This document shows, in pieces, positions 11,212 to 22,051 of a stretch of 64,000 nucleotides of DNA (position 1 is the stretch's first letter; each line of letters starts with the position of its first letter). Below the pieces are notes generated by a model. It made no database searches, was not told the origin of the DNA, and saw nothing but the letters and a program-made list of their open reading frames with translations. Both the position numbers and the translations under genes were made by a program. Location: NCBI GenBank assembly GCA_963920575.1, contig OY986967.1, forward strand, positions 13,882,061 to 13,946,060. The letters run 5' to 3'. Origin of the DNA: Narthecium ossifragum. Its lineage: Eukaryota; Streptophyta; Magnoliopsida; Dioscoreales; Nartheciaceae.

Positions 11212-11515
11212 GGTAGCCGGGTAAGCAATCCCAAAACGCCTGGGTATGGTCCGAGGTTCGGTATAAGTATATAATGAGCCCTTAATAGACACAACGCGTT
11301 TTAAAGCCATGCTGGCAGTGATCCATCAGAAAACTCCAAGGTTAAACGTGCTTGCCTTGGAGCGGTCCCGGGATGGGTGACCTACTGGGAAGTTTTCCCA
11401 GATTTCTGCGGTGAGCCAAAAGAGGACAATATTGTGACGGGTGAGGCCCTCGGGTGGATCCTGGTCGGACCCGGAGCCCGCGGGGCGGGGCCCAGTGGAG
11501 GGCCAGGCTGTTACA

Positions 11516-11800
11516 GCACAGGAGGAGGTTTTTCTCGCCAAGGAGAGGGTCCTCACTCCTGTCGATGGGTAGGGCTGCTGCGGCGATCATGATGGATTTC
11601 AAGGGGCTAAACCCGCCTAGGTTTAGTGGTGAGACTGGGGATTCGACTACGGCGGATGACTGGCTCAGCGGAGTCACGCGCGTCCTGGATGCACTCTTCG
11701 TTGAGGATGACTGGATCCAGGTCACCCTCGTGGCGTTTCAGTTTGATGAAGACGCCCTTGACTTGTGGTGCACCGCCGAACACACCGGTGATGGAGCGTA
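11516..11800 (+). pseudogene. Chromovirus gag core fragment
   Basis: The frame at 11590-11800 reads DFKGLNPPRFSGETGDSTT followed by WLSGVTRVLDALFVEDDW and FQFDEDALDLW, the capsid-type 'retrotransposon gag' domain of Tekay/Del chromoviruses. It continues the gag begun upstream of the TRIM, but the two parts are in different frames. It is interrupted at about 11800 by another insertion and resumes near 15230. Confidence 0.8.
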
Positions 11801-12302
11801 GAAGCTGTGAGAGGAGTGAAGGTCCAAGAGGAGGGTGAATTGGAATCTTTTTTGAAAATCTAGATCAATGGAAAAACCAGGTACGAGAGAACTAATACCT
11901 TAAAAGCTTGTAGATGGAATGAAACTAAAACAAAATAGTATGCAAGAATAATATTATGAAGGTTAGAGAGATGGGATCGATTTTATAGTTGTTCGACCCA
12001 ACTCTTGGTCTACGTCCACTTCTCCCAAGGCTCCCCTTGAGGTTTCACTACTTGCAAATCCTTTACAAGCTTTTCCTCCAAGCTTCCTTGTGAGGACCCG
12101 TCCCTCTCCTCCTGTGGCTTGTTGTGGGCCGCAAGGGCAATTTGGTAAATTGCACCTTGTCGGCTAGTTTCACACTCGCGCTTGTACACACACTGACCAT
12201 GTTTGTGGTAATGTTTGCTTAGAATGGTTAGTTGGACCCGGGATCGAAAGATCCGGGCTTGGGCTTGAGTTTTTGGCCCAAGTCTAGCTTTCTGGACAAG
12301 TG

Positions 12303-12402
12303 GGATCGATCCTCTCTAGCTAAGAGATCGATCTCCTTGTGCCAAAAAGTCAAACCCGTTCTGGCAAGGAAGATCGATCTCTTCTCATAGGGAGATTGAT
12401 CT
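12303..12402. repeat. Upstream GATCGATC pairs of solo LTR
   Basis: GATCGATC at 12304 and 12326, and GATCGATC/GATTGATC at 12372 and 12394. Both pairs are 22 bp apart. The array ends 22 bp before the TATA box. Confidence 0.85.
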
Positions 12403-12423
12403 CCCTTATGTCGGTTCGTTTGC

Positions 12424-12430
12424 CTATAAA
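12424..12430 (+). promoter_or_regulatory. TATA box of solo LTR
   Basis: GCCTATAAAGC, conserved in sequence and position with 16187 and, on minus, 51491. Confidence 0.65.
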
Positions 12431-12773
12431 GCAAACGAGATCGTTATCCTTTGATTTTTTGGATTTTCCGAGATTTGAGCCGCGTTCTTGCTGGATCTGA
12501 GCTCGTTTGAGGAAAATCTAAGGCCTAGCTGCTTGGATTTAAGCCGCTTTTACTCCGGTAGGGATTCCTACCAACTTCTATTTCGGGGTTTTGAGTTTTC
12601 CGGTTTGATTCGTGTTGTTTTGCTTAGATCTATCTGTATACATGGTTATTCTTCGTGTTTTCACCGATTTTGGACTCGTGGGATCTTGATCTATCAGATC
12701 CCAGAGTTTGGTTAGGTTTGGATGTGTTTTCTGGCGGTATTCCTCGTCGGAAGCACGACGGAGAACCCATTGG

Positions 12774-13066
12774 GATCGATCCCCTTGAGAAGGGAGATCG
12801 ATCTCTTCTGGTGCGTCGCGCCCAGCCCGAGCGAGATCGATCCCCTTGAGAAGGGAGATCGATCTCTTCTGGTGCGTCGCGCCCAGCCCGAGCGAGATCG
12901 ATCCCCTTGAGAAGGGAGATCGATCTCTTGGTGGCTGGTGGCAATGAGTCCCTGGTCACGAGGAAGATCGATCCACTTGGGAAGGGAGATCGATCCCCTT
13001 CGGTTGACAGAGACGAGTTTTCCCTATGTACTAAGAGATCGATCCCCTTGGGAAGGGAGATCGATC
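12774..13066. repeat. Downstream GATCGATC pair array, five pairs at exactly 22 bp
   Basis: GATCGATC starts at 12774/12796, 12835/12857, 12896/12918, 12966/12988 and 13037/13059. The first three pairs are a 61 bp tandem triplication. The last two are diverged units with a 70-71 bp pitch. The spacer inside each pair is itself complementary (CCCTT...AAGGG), so each pair can form one long hairpin. Confidence 0.9.
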
Positions 13067-13194
13067 CCTTAGTGGCTGAAGGGCGTTTTAAGTGGGTTTT
13101 TGCCCGCGGGGCTTTGTATGACGATTTTCCTTACTGTCTTAATACTTGGTACATATGATTAAGCATGCTAGCCCTATAATAGGGCATTGGTGAA

Positions 13195-13232
13195 CCAGGG
13201 GAGTGATGACTCCTGGGATTGTGTAGAATAAA
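13195..13232 (+). other. LTR hairpin and AATAAA signal
   Basis: CCAGG (13195-13199) pairs with CCTGG (13212-13216), and AATAAA follows at 13227-13232. A near-palindrome GCCCTATAATAGGGC lies just upstream (13171-13185). The arrangement is shared with the other chromovirus LTRs. Confidence 0.65.
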
Positions 13233-14659
13233 CGGGCGGGTAGCCCTACAGCTTTCCATAGCCTTGCATGCCGGCGTGCACCGAGGGCTTTATTTGCTAT
13301 GTTTGTGAGCTGTTGTTTACGGGGTTGTTTCCCGGTGCAGGTGTTGGGGTGGACTGCTGGCTGTTGGTGGTGGTACCATTGCAGCAATCCCTAGACCTTA
13401 AATACTTGTACACCACCCCGGGGCGGCAGGGTGTCGTGCCCAGACCTTGTATTTATATCATCACATCATGTTGCATGCTTATATGTATTATTCTGCGCAT
13501 ATTCATAGCGTGCATTGTGTTGTGCACTAGTTGCATCTGTTTAGGGCGTTGCCGATCCGGGGCTTCCGAGTAGCCCGGATCTATCTCTTAGGACCGTTGC
13601 GGGTAGCTTGGTCCAGGACTCGATTTGTAGTATTCAGTCGTTCTCGATGATAGGGTTAGATGGCATGAATACTGATGTTGCTTGATGTTTAGAGGTCGTG
13701 TCGGCCCCGAGCCAAGTCGAGGTGTAGCCGGTACCCAGTCCTTCTTGAACTCTTGGGTGGCAGGTGTGTCTACCTAGCGGTGCTATCCGCCGACAGTACC
13801 CAGGATCCTGTTGTGAGTTGGCAGTGTCGTTTCCTGCCTAACTGAGTGTGACCCAGTGTGTGACCAGTTCGCTGGAAGACCATGACTGGGGCTCTCAGGG
13901 GTATCCGGTGGGGTTATGGGACCCCTGTGATACACCTAGGCTTTGCTTGGGGGTAACACTGTTGTGTTCCCTCCCTTGTGAGTGTCGTAGTGTAGTGTCT
14001 CTGCTGAGCTTAGTGCTCACTCCTACCCGGGCTGCGTTTTGCAGGTGCTGGCGCGAGCTCTTCTTCGGTCGCCCCTACCGGGCAGGTGTTCGGTGACGTG
14101 GCGGCGTCTGGCGGTGCTTGAGAGGTGGAGATCATACCATTTTACCCTTTTTGTTATAGATAGTCTCCTACGGGAGTGATAAATGTATAATTTCCCTGTT
14201 TGAGGATATGTATCTTTTTCAGTTCCAGTGTTTGAGGTTTGAAATTGTTGTTAATACAGGATGATTATGACTTGTTAGGGTAACCACTAGGATTAGAGGG
14301 AAACCTCGCCAAAAATTTTTCCGCAATAGATTAGGTTCCGGTTCGTGTCGCCCGGCCCGGTTGGGCCTACGCGGGTCGGGGCACGATATTCCTGGTGCTT
14401 GGTGACCTTACACTCACAGCCACTTGTTGTTGAATATCTCTCAAGGTACCTCTTCATACTTGAAGAAGGTTTACAAAGGTTGTACCACAAAAGAAAATAA
14501 GTAGAAAGCTTCTCTAAAACTTGCTTAGATGATCTCAATAATAATGATAAAAGTTCTAGTAAGTTTACATCAAGGAGCTACTTATATTTGGGCTTCAACT
14601 AGCTCAACAAGGAGCTCCAACGGCCCTCTGCAACTCTCCAGCAGCTTGTTTTTTTACTC

Positions 14660-15150
14660 TGCGCGTTGCTGGCGGTCGATCCATGCATCGTCTGTCACGT
14701 ATAAAACCTCAGCCTTTTTGCTCGACGGTCGATCCACGCATCGTCCGTCACTCTCACGGTCGACCGTGACATCGACCGTCACATCGTCCGTCAGCCTCTG
14801 TTAAGAGAATCGCTTCCAAGGGTCGATGCTTGGATCGACCGTCGTTTCTTTACTTTTCTTCATAAATGCGCCACAGTCGACCGCTGCATCAACCGTCAGG
14901 CTCTGTTAAGAAAATGGCTTCCCAGGGTCGATGCACCGATCAACCGTCGCTTCTTTACTTTTCTTCATTAATGCGCCACGATCGATCGTCGCATTGTCCG
15001 TCAGGCTCTGTGAAGAAAAACGCTTCCCAAAGTCGATGCACTGATCGACCGTGAGCCAATAGCGCATATTGCCAAGTAGGGTTCATCCAACGTGCAACCC
15101 CACGGTCGATCCATGGATCGACCGTCAGATTCCCACGGTCGATCCAGTAC
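14660..15150. repeat. Array of TCGATCC/GGTCGATC-type palindromes in LTR remnant
   Basis: Repeats of ACGGTCGATCCA...CGACCGTC type motifs (near 14675, 14725, 14757, 14818, 14876, 14925, 14980, 15037, 15101, 15136), alternating with the block CATCGTCCGTCA. It resembles the GATCGATC arrays in organisation but has a different core (GGTCGA). Confidence 0.65.
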
Positions 15151-15240
15151 AAAACTGACTTAAATATTGAATTTAAGATTTCCAATTAAAAGGGTAATAA
15201 ATATTAAACATATATTTTATCATTTAATGTATATTGGCAT

Positions 15241-15713
15241 CAAGGCATTGTTGTTGTTCTTGGACACGTATTTCCCGAAGAGTACATGTGATGCCCTGTC
15301 CCGCGAGTATCAGTCCCTTCTACAAGGTACTCGCTCCGTTCAGTAGAATGCCACCCGGTTCACACAATTGGTTCTTTTTGTGGAGGCAGCGGCAGGAGAT
15401 CCGACAGTCACGGCACGACAGTTTGAGTGGGGACTCCGGCCATAGATCAGACTATAGACTTGCTCCCACCGCTTCCAGACGTACGCAGCAATTCTGAACT
15501 ACGCCTTAGTAGTTGAGCCGCAGTTGCAAAACTAGAGGTGTCGGGCAGTTCCACCAGCATTCTCTACCAGCACACCGCAGAGACCCCAGGGCAGAGGGGG
15601 GTTCGCCAGAGGGCAGCAGCGATGCCTGCGACCCTTCCAGCAGCAGTCGTAGCGCCCACTGCTGTTTCTGCCGCAATTGCCGAGTCCAGCGGCCTAGTTT
15701 CTCCTAACAGCCG
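15241..15713 (+). pseudogene. Chromovirus gag C-terminal half
   Basis: Read in the frame of the upstream gag, 15270-15560 keeps capsid C-terminal motifs (for example LSREYQSLLQGTRSV and LNYALVVEPQLQN) but contains several in-frame stops. A Gln/Ala/Pro-rich linker follows (15560-15700). It is broken at 15713 by a solo LTR and resumes at 18107. Confidence 0.7.
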
Positions 15714-15924
15714 TGTGAGGACCCGTCCCTCTACCCCTGTGGCTCGTCGTGGACCGCAAGGGCAATTTGGTAAATTGCGCATTGTCGGTTTGTTTCACAC
15801 TCGCGTGTGCACACACTAACCATGTTTGTGGTATTGTTGGGCTAGAATGGTTAGTGGGTCCCGGGATCGAAAGATCCGGGCTTGGGCTTAAGTTTTAGCC
15901 CAAGTCCAGCTTCCTGCGAGAGAC

Positions 15925-16168
15925 GGATCGATCCTTCCTTGCTAGAGGGATCGATCGGTCTTTAATAGGAACATGGATCGTTGAGTCGGATCGATCGGTC
16001 TCTTGGGATGGATCTATCGGACTCGGAGAGGGATCGATCAGTCTCTTGGTTGGATTGATCATTCCCTTGGCTGGATCGATCGCTCCCTTGGCTGATCGAT
16101 CGGTCTCCTTGGCTGGATCGATTGCTCTCTTGGCTGGATCGATCGGTCTCCTTGGACGGATTGATCCT
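15925..16168. repeat. 21-bp phased GGATCGATCG array upstream of TATA
   Basis: Sites (GGATCGATCC, GGATCGATCGG and one-base variants) start at 15925, 15948, 15988, 16010, 16031, 16052, 16073, 16093, 16114, 16136 and 16159. From 15988 onward the steps are 22, 21, 21, 21, 20, 21, 22 and 23 bp. The spacers are variations of TCTCTTGGCT. The array ends about 20 bp before the TATA box. Confidence 0.9.
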
Positions 16169-16186
16169 GCTAAGTCGGTTCGTTTG

Positions 16187-16196
16187 CCTATAAAAC
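16187..16196 (+). promoter_or_regulatory. TATA box of solo LTR
   Basis: CCTATAAAAC, immediately downstream of the 21-bp phased array. Confidence 0.65.
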
Positions 16197-16536
16197 AAAT
16201 AGAACCTTCTTCCTCAGATCTCTTTGGAAAACTGTATTCTTGGGCTGAGAATTCCTGGATTTCGAAGAGTTCGTGGACGATCCAAGGCTCGGCAGCTGTG
16301 ATTGAAGCTGCTCTTGATCCGGTAGGGATTCCTACCTATATTCTTCAGATTTTTGGAAGTTTTTTTTCCGGCTGTCGATGTTCTTATGCTTAGAACTTAT
16401 TGTATACATGTTAGATTGTAGTATTTCCGCTGGTTTTGGATTCGTGATGCTTCGTACTACTAGATCCCAGGTTTTTGTGGGATTTGGTGGAGTTTTTTGG
16501 TAGTATTTCTCGCCGTCGACTTATCGGAGAACCCAA

Positions 16537-16758
16537 CCGATCGATCCGTCTGTGAGACGGATAGATCTCTCTCTTGGTGAGGGCGATCGATCCCGGTGCC
16601 TTGGGTAGCATGGATTCCTCTCGTCGCGAGTTGGATCGATCCGTCCTGAGTCGGATCGATCGTCCTAGGAGGACGAATCGATCGGACTCGGCGCGATGTG
16701 GAGCTTTTGCTCTCTGTCATTAGAGGGATCGATCCTCCCTTGGGGGAGGGATCGATCC
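16537..16758. repeat. Downstream GATCGATC array of solo LTR
   Basis: Degenerate pairs around 16538-16592 and 16633-16682, and a clean pair at 16727/16750 (23 bp) with complementary spacers (CCTCCC...GGGAGGG). Confidence 0.75.
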
Positions 16759-16884
16759 GACTATGGCAGAGAGAGGGTTTGTCTTGTTTTGCTCGCGGAG
16801 CTTTGCATGTATCGTTTTCTCTACTGTCTTAATACCTGGTAGATAGGTTTAAGCATGTTAGCCCTATAATAGGGCAGTGGTGAA

Positions 16885-16921
16885 CCCGGGAAGTGATGAC
16901 TCCCGGGATGTTTAGAATAAA
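16885..16921 (+). other. LTR hairpin and AATAAA signal
   Basis: CCCGGG (16885-16890) pairs with CCCGGG (16902-16907) around an 11-base loop. AATAAA follows at 16916-16921. GCCCTATAATAGGGC lies just before at 16861-16875. Confidence 0.65.
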
Positions 16922-18106
16922 CGGGCGGGTAGCCCTATAGCTTTTCCTAGCCTTGCATGCCGGCGTGCGCCGAGGGCTTTATCTGTGTTATCTGTGAGCT
17001 GTTGTTTGCGGGGCTATTTCCTGGTGCAGGTGTTGTAGTGGACTGCTGGCAGTTGGTGGTGGTACCACTGCAGCAGTTCCTTAGACCTTATTTACCTGCT
17101 CACCACCCCGGGCCGACAGGGTGCCGTGCCCAGACCTTGTTTGATATATCATCACATATTGTTGCATGTTTATCTGTATTATCATGCACATGTCCATAAC
17201 ATGCATTGTGTTGCGCATTAGTTGCATCTATGTAGGAAGCTGGCGGTTGGTTGACCGCCGATCCGGGGCTTTCAGTTAGTCCGAATCTAGCTCTAGGACC
17301 GTTGCGGGTAGCTTGGTCCAGGACTCGATTTGTAGTATTCAGTCGTTTTCGTTGATAGGGTTAGTTTGACCTGAATACATGTTGCTTGATGATCATAGAG
17401 GTCGTGTCGGCCTCGAGCCAGACGTTGTGGGTGCAACCGGTGTCCGGTTCACTGTCTCATGGGTAGAGGTGGTGCCTACTCAATGGTGTTGGTAGCCCGC
17501 CTGGCAGAGTCGGGTGCCTGCCTGTGAGATGGCAGACTTGGTCTGCCTCGCAGAGGGTGACCCAGTATGTGACCAGTTCGCCTGGAGAACATGACTGGAG
17601 TCTCTTTTTCAGGGGCACGCGTTGGGGTTATGGGACCCTTGTTGCACACCCAAGTCTTGCTTGAGGGCGACACTGTTGTGTTCCCTCCCTTGTGAGTGTC
17701 GTAGTGTAGTGTCCCTGCTGAGCTTAGTGCTCACTCCTACCCGGGCTGCGTTTTGCAGGTGCTGACGCTAGCTCTTCTTCGGTCGCCCCTACCGGGCCGG
17801 TATTTGGTGACGTGGTGGCGTCTGGCGGTGCTTGAGAGGTGGCGATCTTTACAGCTTTACACCCTTTTTGTTATAGATAGTCTCCTACGGGAGCGATAAA
17901 TGTATAATTTCCCTGTTTTGAGGTTTTGTAATACTATATCCAGTTTCAGTATTTGAAGTTTGTAATATTTGTATAACAAAGGATGGTTGTGATTGATAGG
18001 GTAACCACTACGATTAGAGGGAAACCTCGCCAAAATTTCCGCAGTAGGTTAGGTTCCGCTTCGCTTCGCCCGGCCAGGTTGGGCCTACGCGGGTCCGGGC
18101 GTGACA

Positions 18107-18404
18107 AACCGGGTCGTCTGGGCAGGCTTCGTCAGGGGGATGCCAGGGTCAGCGGCCCAATGGCGCGTCAGTCACGTGTTTCTAATGCGGGCAGCTGAAA
18201 CACTTACGTAGACACTGTCACCTGCGAGGAGCGCGAGACGCTACGCCGCAAGGCAGTACAGATGGAGGGTCCAGTGCTTCGCAGGGCAGCAGTGGTGGGC
18301 ACAGATTAGGGGCTGGACCGAGTCGCTCCAGAGGTGAAAGCGGCGGGCGAGGGCGTGTGTTTCCCCTTCGAGAGTGTGAGTAGCCGGACACCGTGCAGCT
18401 GTAC
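18107..18404 (+). pseudogene. Chromovirus gag, zinc-knuckle end
   Basis: Arg/Gly-rich sequence continuing the gag tail. Near 18360-18404 it reads like a decayed CCHC zinc knuckle (C-x2-C...GH pattern recognisable only with stops). It is cut at 18404 by the Athila/Tat element and resumes after the duplicated TGTAC at 30865. Confidence 0.55.
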
Positions 18405-20630
18405 TGACTTGCCCTCAAATATGAGTTAGCTTATACTCCCAAGCCCAGGAGTTGTCAAAGTTAAACAAGGGTGAGTCCCAAGATCATTTACCATAGGGAG
18501 CGATGGAATTTAAAACTAGGAACTTTAAATGCAAAAGAAGAAGAGTAAAAACTATTTTTGTGTTTTTTGATAAAAAGGAAAGCGATAGAAGATGTTTTGG
18601 GATTTTTGAAATAAAGGTTTGTAAATTTTAAAACATAAATAAAGTAAATAAAGGTGAGATAACAAGTGGAAGAAGGTGTAGTCTCAACCTTCACTATCTT
18701 TCAAATTAGATGTACAAATTGGATCATCTAACACTTCACTAAGTTAGGATTCTTGTCATCGAACCCTAACTAGGTAAATATGACATTTAAAACATGTGTA
18801 GATACACAAAGGTAGAGGCCAATGGTTTGTCAAAACCTGTTTCTAGGTATGAAAATACCAAGAGTCACTAGTCATAGGCAACAAGATCATTAGTGGAATC
18901 TATACCCCTAACTACTCAATGGGCTAGCCTCAAGGTAGGCCAAAAGAAAGACTAAGGGACTCTATACCCATAGAACTCAAGGCCTTTAGGTAACCCTAAC
19001 TTAAGCCTTGCTAAAAAGAGAGGAATCTATACCTCTAATTCTAGACAAGACATTAGGATCAACCTAAATGAAGATATATCAAGGATGTAAAGGGATCTAT
19101 ACCTCTAATCACTTGATTCTAACAATTCTAGCATGCATCTCAAAGAAAATAGAGGGATCTATACCTCTAAAAGCAAAGAGAAGCTAGAGGAATAGAAAAT
19201 GAAACAAGTATTGTAATCAAACCATTCTTTTCATTGAAATCAAACCAAATCCAAAATGTAATCCGATAGAAAGATAGATCGGGATGAGATCTACAAGTCT
19301 TTAGTTACACATAATACCAAATTTACAAAGAAGAAGAACAAAATCAAAGAAAATACCAAAGAAAGCTCAAAACCCTAAAGCCTCTTCTTCTCATCTTTTC
19401 TCCCCTTCCACCAGCTGTTCCCCCCTTTCTTGGCTGCCCTTAAGTGCCTATTTATAGGCTTGAAGCATAGGATCCATTAAGAGGCTTAATGGGTTAATAG
19501 GATGTGGATCCAATAAGCTTTGGAGAAACCAGAAATTCAGAGGGCATTTTCGGTATATAAACTTCATTTTTTGAGAATGGCTATTTCTGGAAAAGTTGTA
19601 GAGCTTTGAATGACCTTTCCAACGGTACCTTACACCAGAAATTCAGATAAAACTAGCAAGAGTTATCTCCAATTTACTCCAGCTCAGTCCAATGCTTCAT
19701 AAGTCAGCCAAATTTGAGCCCAAATTCCGATGTGAAAACCACCTCTGACGAGAATGTCACTTGAGACATAGTTGTAGAGCTTCAATTTATCTTTCCAACG
19801 ATACTTTGTACGAAAAATTCTGATAAAAATTGAGCAATTTATGACCTTTTTACTTCAGCCCTGAAAAAATACGAAAACAGTAAAATCAGCAATGTTTCGG
19901 TTCTCGTTTGGCGTGCCAAATTTTGACCTGAACACAACTTGATCGAACCAAATATATGGGCTTCAAGTACACAATGAAATACACATGTTCAAGTATTTAA
20001 GCACATTTTTTGGACTTATATGCTAGCATTTATGCATTGTCAAAGATCGCATATTATTCACTTAAGAATACGGAAAATGAAAGTGGCTTAGAGTGTCAAA
20101 ATTTGATCTTTGAGCATTTAAGTACAACCAAGTGCATGATCATCAAGTATACCATGAAATACACATGCTCAAGCTTTAAAACAGATTTTTAGAGCGATTG
20201 TGGATGCATTTATGCCCTGTCAAAGGATCAGAAATCATTAAAGAAGAATACGGAATTTGAAAATCTACAACAATGTCAAATTTTGATCCTTGACCTTTTA
20301 AACGCAAATAACTCTTCTAACATCTCAAATATGGTGTAATACACATGCTCAAGTATTAAAATCAACATTTAAAGCAATTATACTCGAATTTCCACCTATT
20401 CACAAATCACATTTTTAGTTCAAAATTCAACTTCGAGTACAGAATTTGTTCTTAAGAGTACGAAAAATCCCTAAACATGTCAATCACACCGAATTAACAC
20501 CAATAACATACTAAGGGTGTAAATGATCCAAATGCTTGAAATTCATCGTAAATATGTATTAGATAACATAAATCAAGCATGATTTGGATATAAAAATCAA
20601 TCAATTGAATGCATTATAAGCATCCAATCA
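18405..20630 (-). repeat. 3' LTR (minus-strand element)
   Basis: This copy lies next to the polypurine tract. Putative TATA on minus at 19449-19459 (plus TATTTATAGGC). It has no GATCGATC array, unlike the other long LTRs of the window. Confidence 0.93.
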
Positions 20631-20642
20631 CACCCCCCAACT
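20631..20642 (-). other. Polypurine tract
   Basis: On minus it reads AGTTGGGGGGTG, directly abutting the 3' LTR. It primes plus-strand DNA synthesis in this family. Confidence 0.85.
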
Positions 20643-22051
20643 TGCTCTTTGCTAGTCCCTTAGCAAACTTGAGCAATCCAAAAGACATACACTGTGGATG
20701 CTTAGCCATCATGAAACAAAAACAACTTTAAAAGCACATGCATAGCCAAAATGAATATACATATAGAAAAGTAGAGGTAGACTAAACTCAACAAGTTGGA
20801 CAAGCCTTAGAAGTGTCCTCTACCCTGCTCAAATAGACAAGACAAGTATAGCTTTATACATAGCTGGAGTGACCCGTGTGTGCCTAATAGGGAGAAACAA
20901 GTAGTTTGAAGAAGACATAAACAATAACTCAACTCTTAACATACTTCAATCCACAAAGTATATACACAACTTCCAATTCAAAACCCTTCTTTGGTGGCTT
21001 TGCCACTTTCACTTTTTTTTTCTTTTTCTTCTTTTTTTTTTTGTGTAGCTGTGCAATGTCATGGCCCCTTAAGCTTTCTACTAGATCCATGTAATGAGCC
21101 TTCAGCCAGTGACTCCCAAGCCAAATGGCTTTAGGGCACTAGGTTCAAAGAACCCCTCGGGCCTAGTGACTCGAACCTCGTAGGCTACGAACCACAACTA
21201 GCTGCATTAGGCATATTCTTAGGTCTCATGCCGTTTGACGCGAATTATGTACATTGTTATGCACACAACCCGGTTACTTAGCATAAAACCTGCAAAAAGC
21301 CATTTTATTCCTTACTAAGAAACCCTTTTTTTTTTTGGCTACTCTCTTCAGCAGCTTTACAGTTCATTGGAAGCCGTGAATAGAGCAAGTAAAAGTAAAG
21401 CTATCAGAGCATATCTAGATCAAAATACAAGTCTCCCTCGTGTTTAAATTGTCACAACTAGAGGTATAAAAGCTAACCTCTCTTGAAATTTGAACATATA
21501 AGGGGGCTAATCATGCTAATAGCAGGTCCAACCATATCAAGAAAAATCGACCTTTTTCTCTCTAACATGTACAAGAACTGAATCAAGCTAGCATGATTTG
21601 AAAACAATTCGACAAAAGTAGCATCACATCCACAAAGTATACATTAATGGACACTCAAGTTTGGGGGAGTAAATGCACATAAACATGACAGAGGAAGTCT
21701 CCCCCCAACTAGCATACAACAAGTCCATATAACATATGATTGTATGGTAGCATTTTCGCAACAAACATTCCACACATGGCATCAATCATGTATAACAAGT
21801 ACCCTACAGTCCTCTAACTTAAAGATTGCATTGTCCTCAATGCATGAAAATCAATATCAAAAAACTGAAGAGTGGGGTAAAGAGAGATGTACCTGCTAAA
21901 TGTGTCGGTAGAGAAGAAGCTCAGGCCGTAAAGAGTGTTAGTACAACTATATAATACAACTAACACTCTATACGGTAAAGTGTGCTATAATAACATAAAC
22001 AAAGCAAATAACAAATAGAAAATAGCTATATACAAGAAATGGTCACAAAGG
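20643..22051 (-). other. Non-coding 3' region of the element
   Basis: The 1.4 kb between the pol end and the polypurine tract have no meaningful frame. The motif TTGAGGACAATG (minus, at 21840-21829) is also found in the other Athila/Tat element at 58144-58155. T-rich runs occur at 21008-21043 and 21326-21338. Confidence 0.6.

Larger units (their letters stand above)
9099..11515 (+). mobile_element. Cassandra-like TRIM retrotransposon (with later insertion)
   Basis: Two LTRs begin TGTGAGGCCCG (9099 and 9538). The 3' copy ends GCTGTTACA at 11515. Target duplication GCACA lies at 9094-9098 and 11516-11520. Between the LTRs are a tRNA-iMet primer site (9469) and a short internal domain of about 70 bp ending in a purine tract (AAGGGGGGTGG at 9525-9535). 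Each LTR contains a 5S rRNA-like stretch. This combination (tiny non-coding element, tRNA-Met primer, 5S promoter in the LTR) is the known definition of Cassandra TRIMs. Without the nested LTR the element is about 0.8 kb. It encodes no protein and would depend on other elements for transposition. Confidence 0.85.
9538..11515 (+). repeat. Cassandra-like 3' LTR, split by a solo LTR
   Basis: Bases 9538-9605 and 11217-11515 together match the 5' LTR, with GGTAG duplicated at the break. The second 5S-like block lies at about 11305-11400; its A-box core reads GTTAAACGTG, one change from the 5' copy. Confidence 0.8.
12089..14388 (+). mobile_element. Solo LTR of Tekay-type chromovirus
   Basis: The 2,300 bp run from TGTGAGGACCCGTCCCTC to GGGGCACGATA (the usual GTGACA end mutated), flanked by TTCCT at 12084-12088 and 14389-14393. 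No gag or pol is attached. In order: the GGGATCGAAAGATCCGGGCT block (12239), upstream palindrome array, TATA box (12424), downstream array, hairpin plus AATAAA (13195-13232), and the CTACCCGGGCTGCGTTTTGC block (14023). Confidence 0.9.
11801..15240. mobile_element. Unclassified LTR-type remnant inside gag (holds a solo LTR)
   Basis: Bases 11801-12088 and 14389-15240 together form an inserted segment of about 1.1 kb that separates two parts of the gag domain. It begins near TGTGAGAGGAGTGAAGGTCC (11806). The gag frame resumes at about 15230 (LDTYFPKSTCDALSREY, read across 15270-15320). No coding capacity. Edges are approximate and no target duplication was found. Confidence 0.5.
15714..18106 (+). 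mobile_element. Solo LTR of Tekay-type chromovirus
   Basis: The 2,393 bp run from TGTGAGGACCCGTCCCTC to CGGGCGTGACA. Flanking AGCCG (15709-15713) and AACCG (18107-18111) fit a target duplication with one later change. Landmarks are as in the 12089 copy: TATA 16187, arrays either side, hairpin 16885, AATAAA 16916. It sits within the gag of the host chromovirus. Confidence 0.87.

Noticed and set aside
15925..16760. Evenly spaced short palindromes resembling a CRISPR array
   Set aside because: The repeat unit is only about 8-11 bp, spacers are similar to each other, the context is a plant LTR promoter with TATA box and target duplications, and no cas genes are present.
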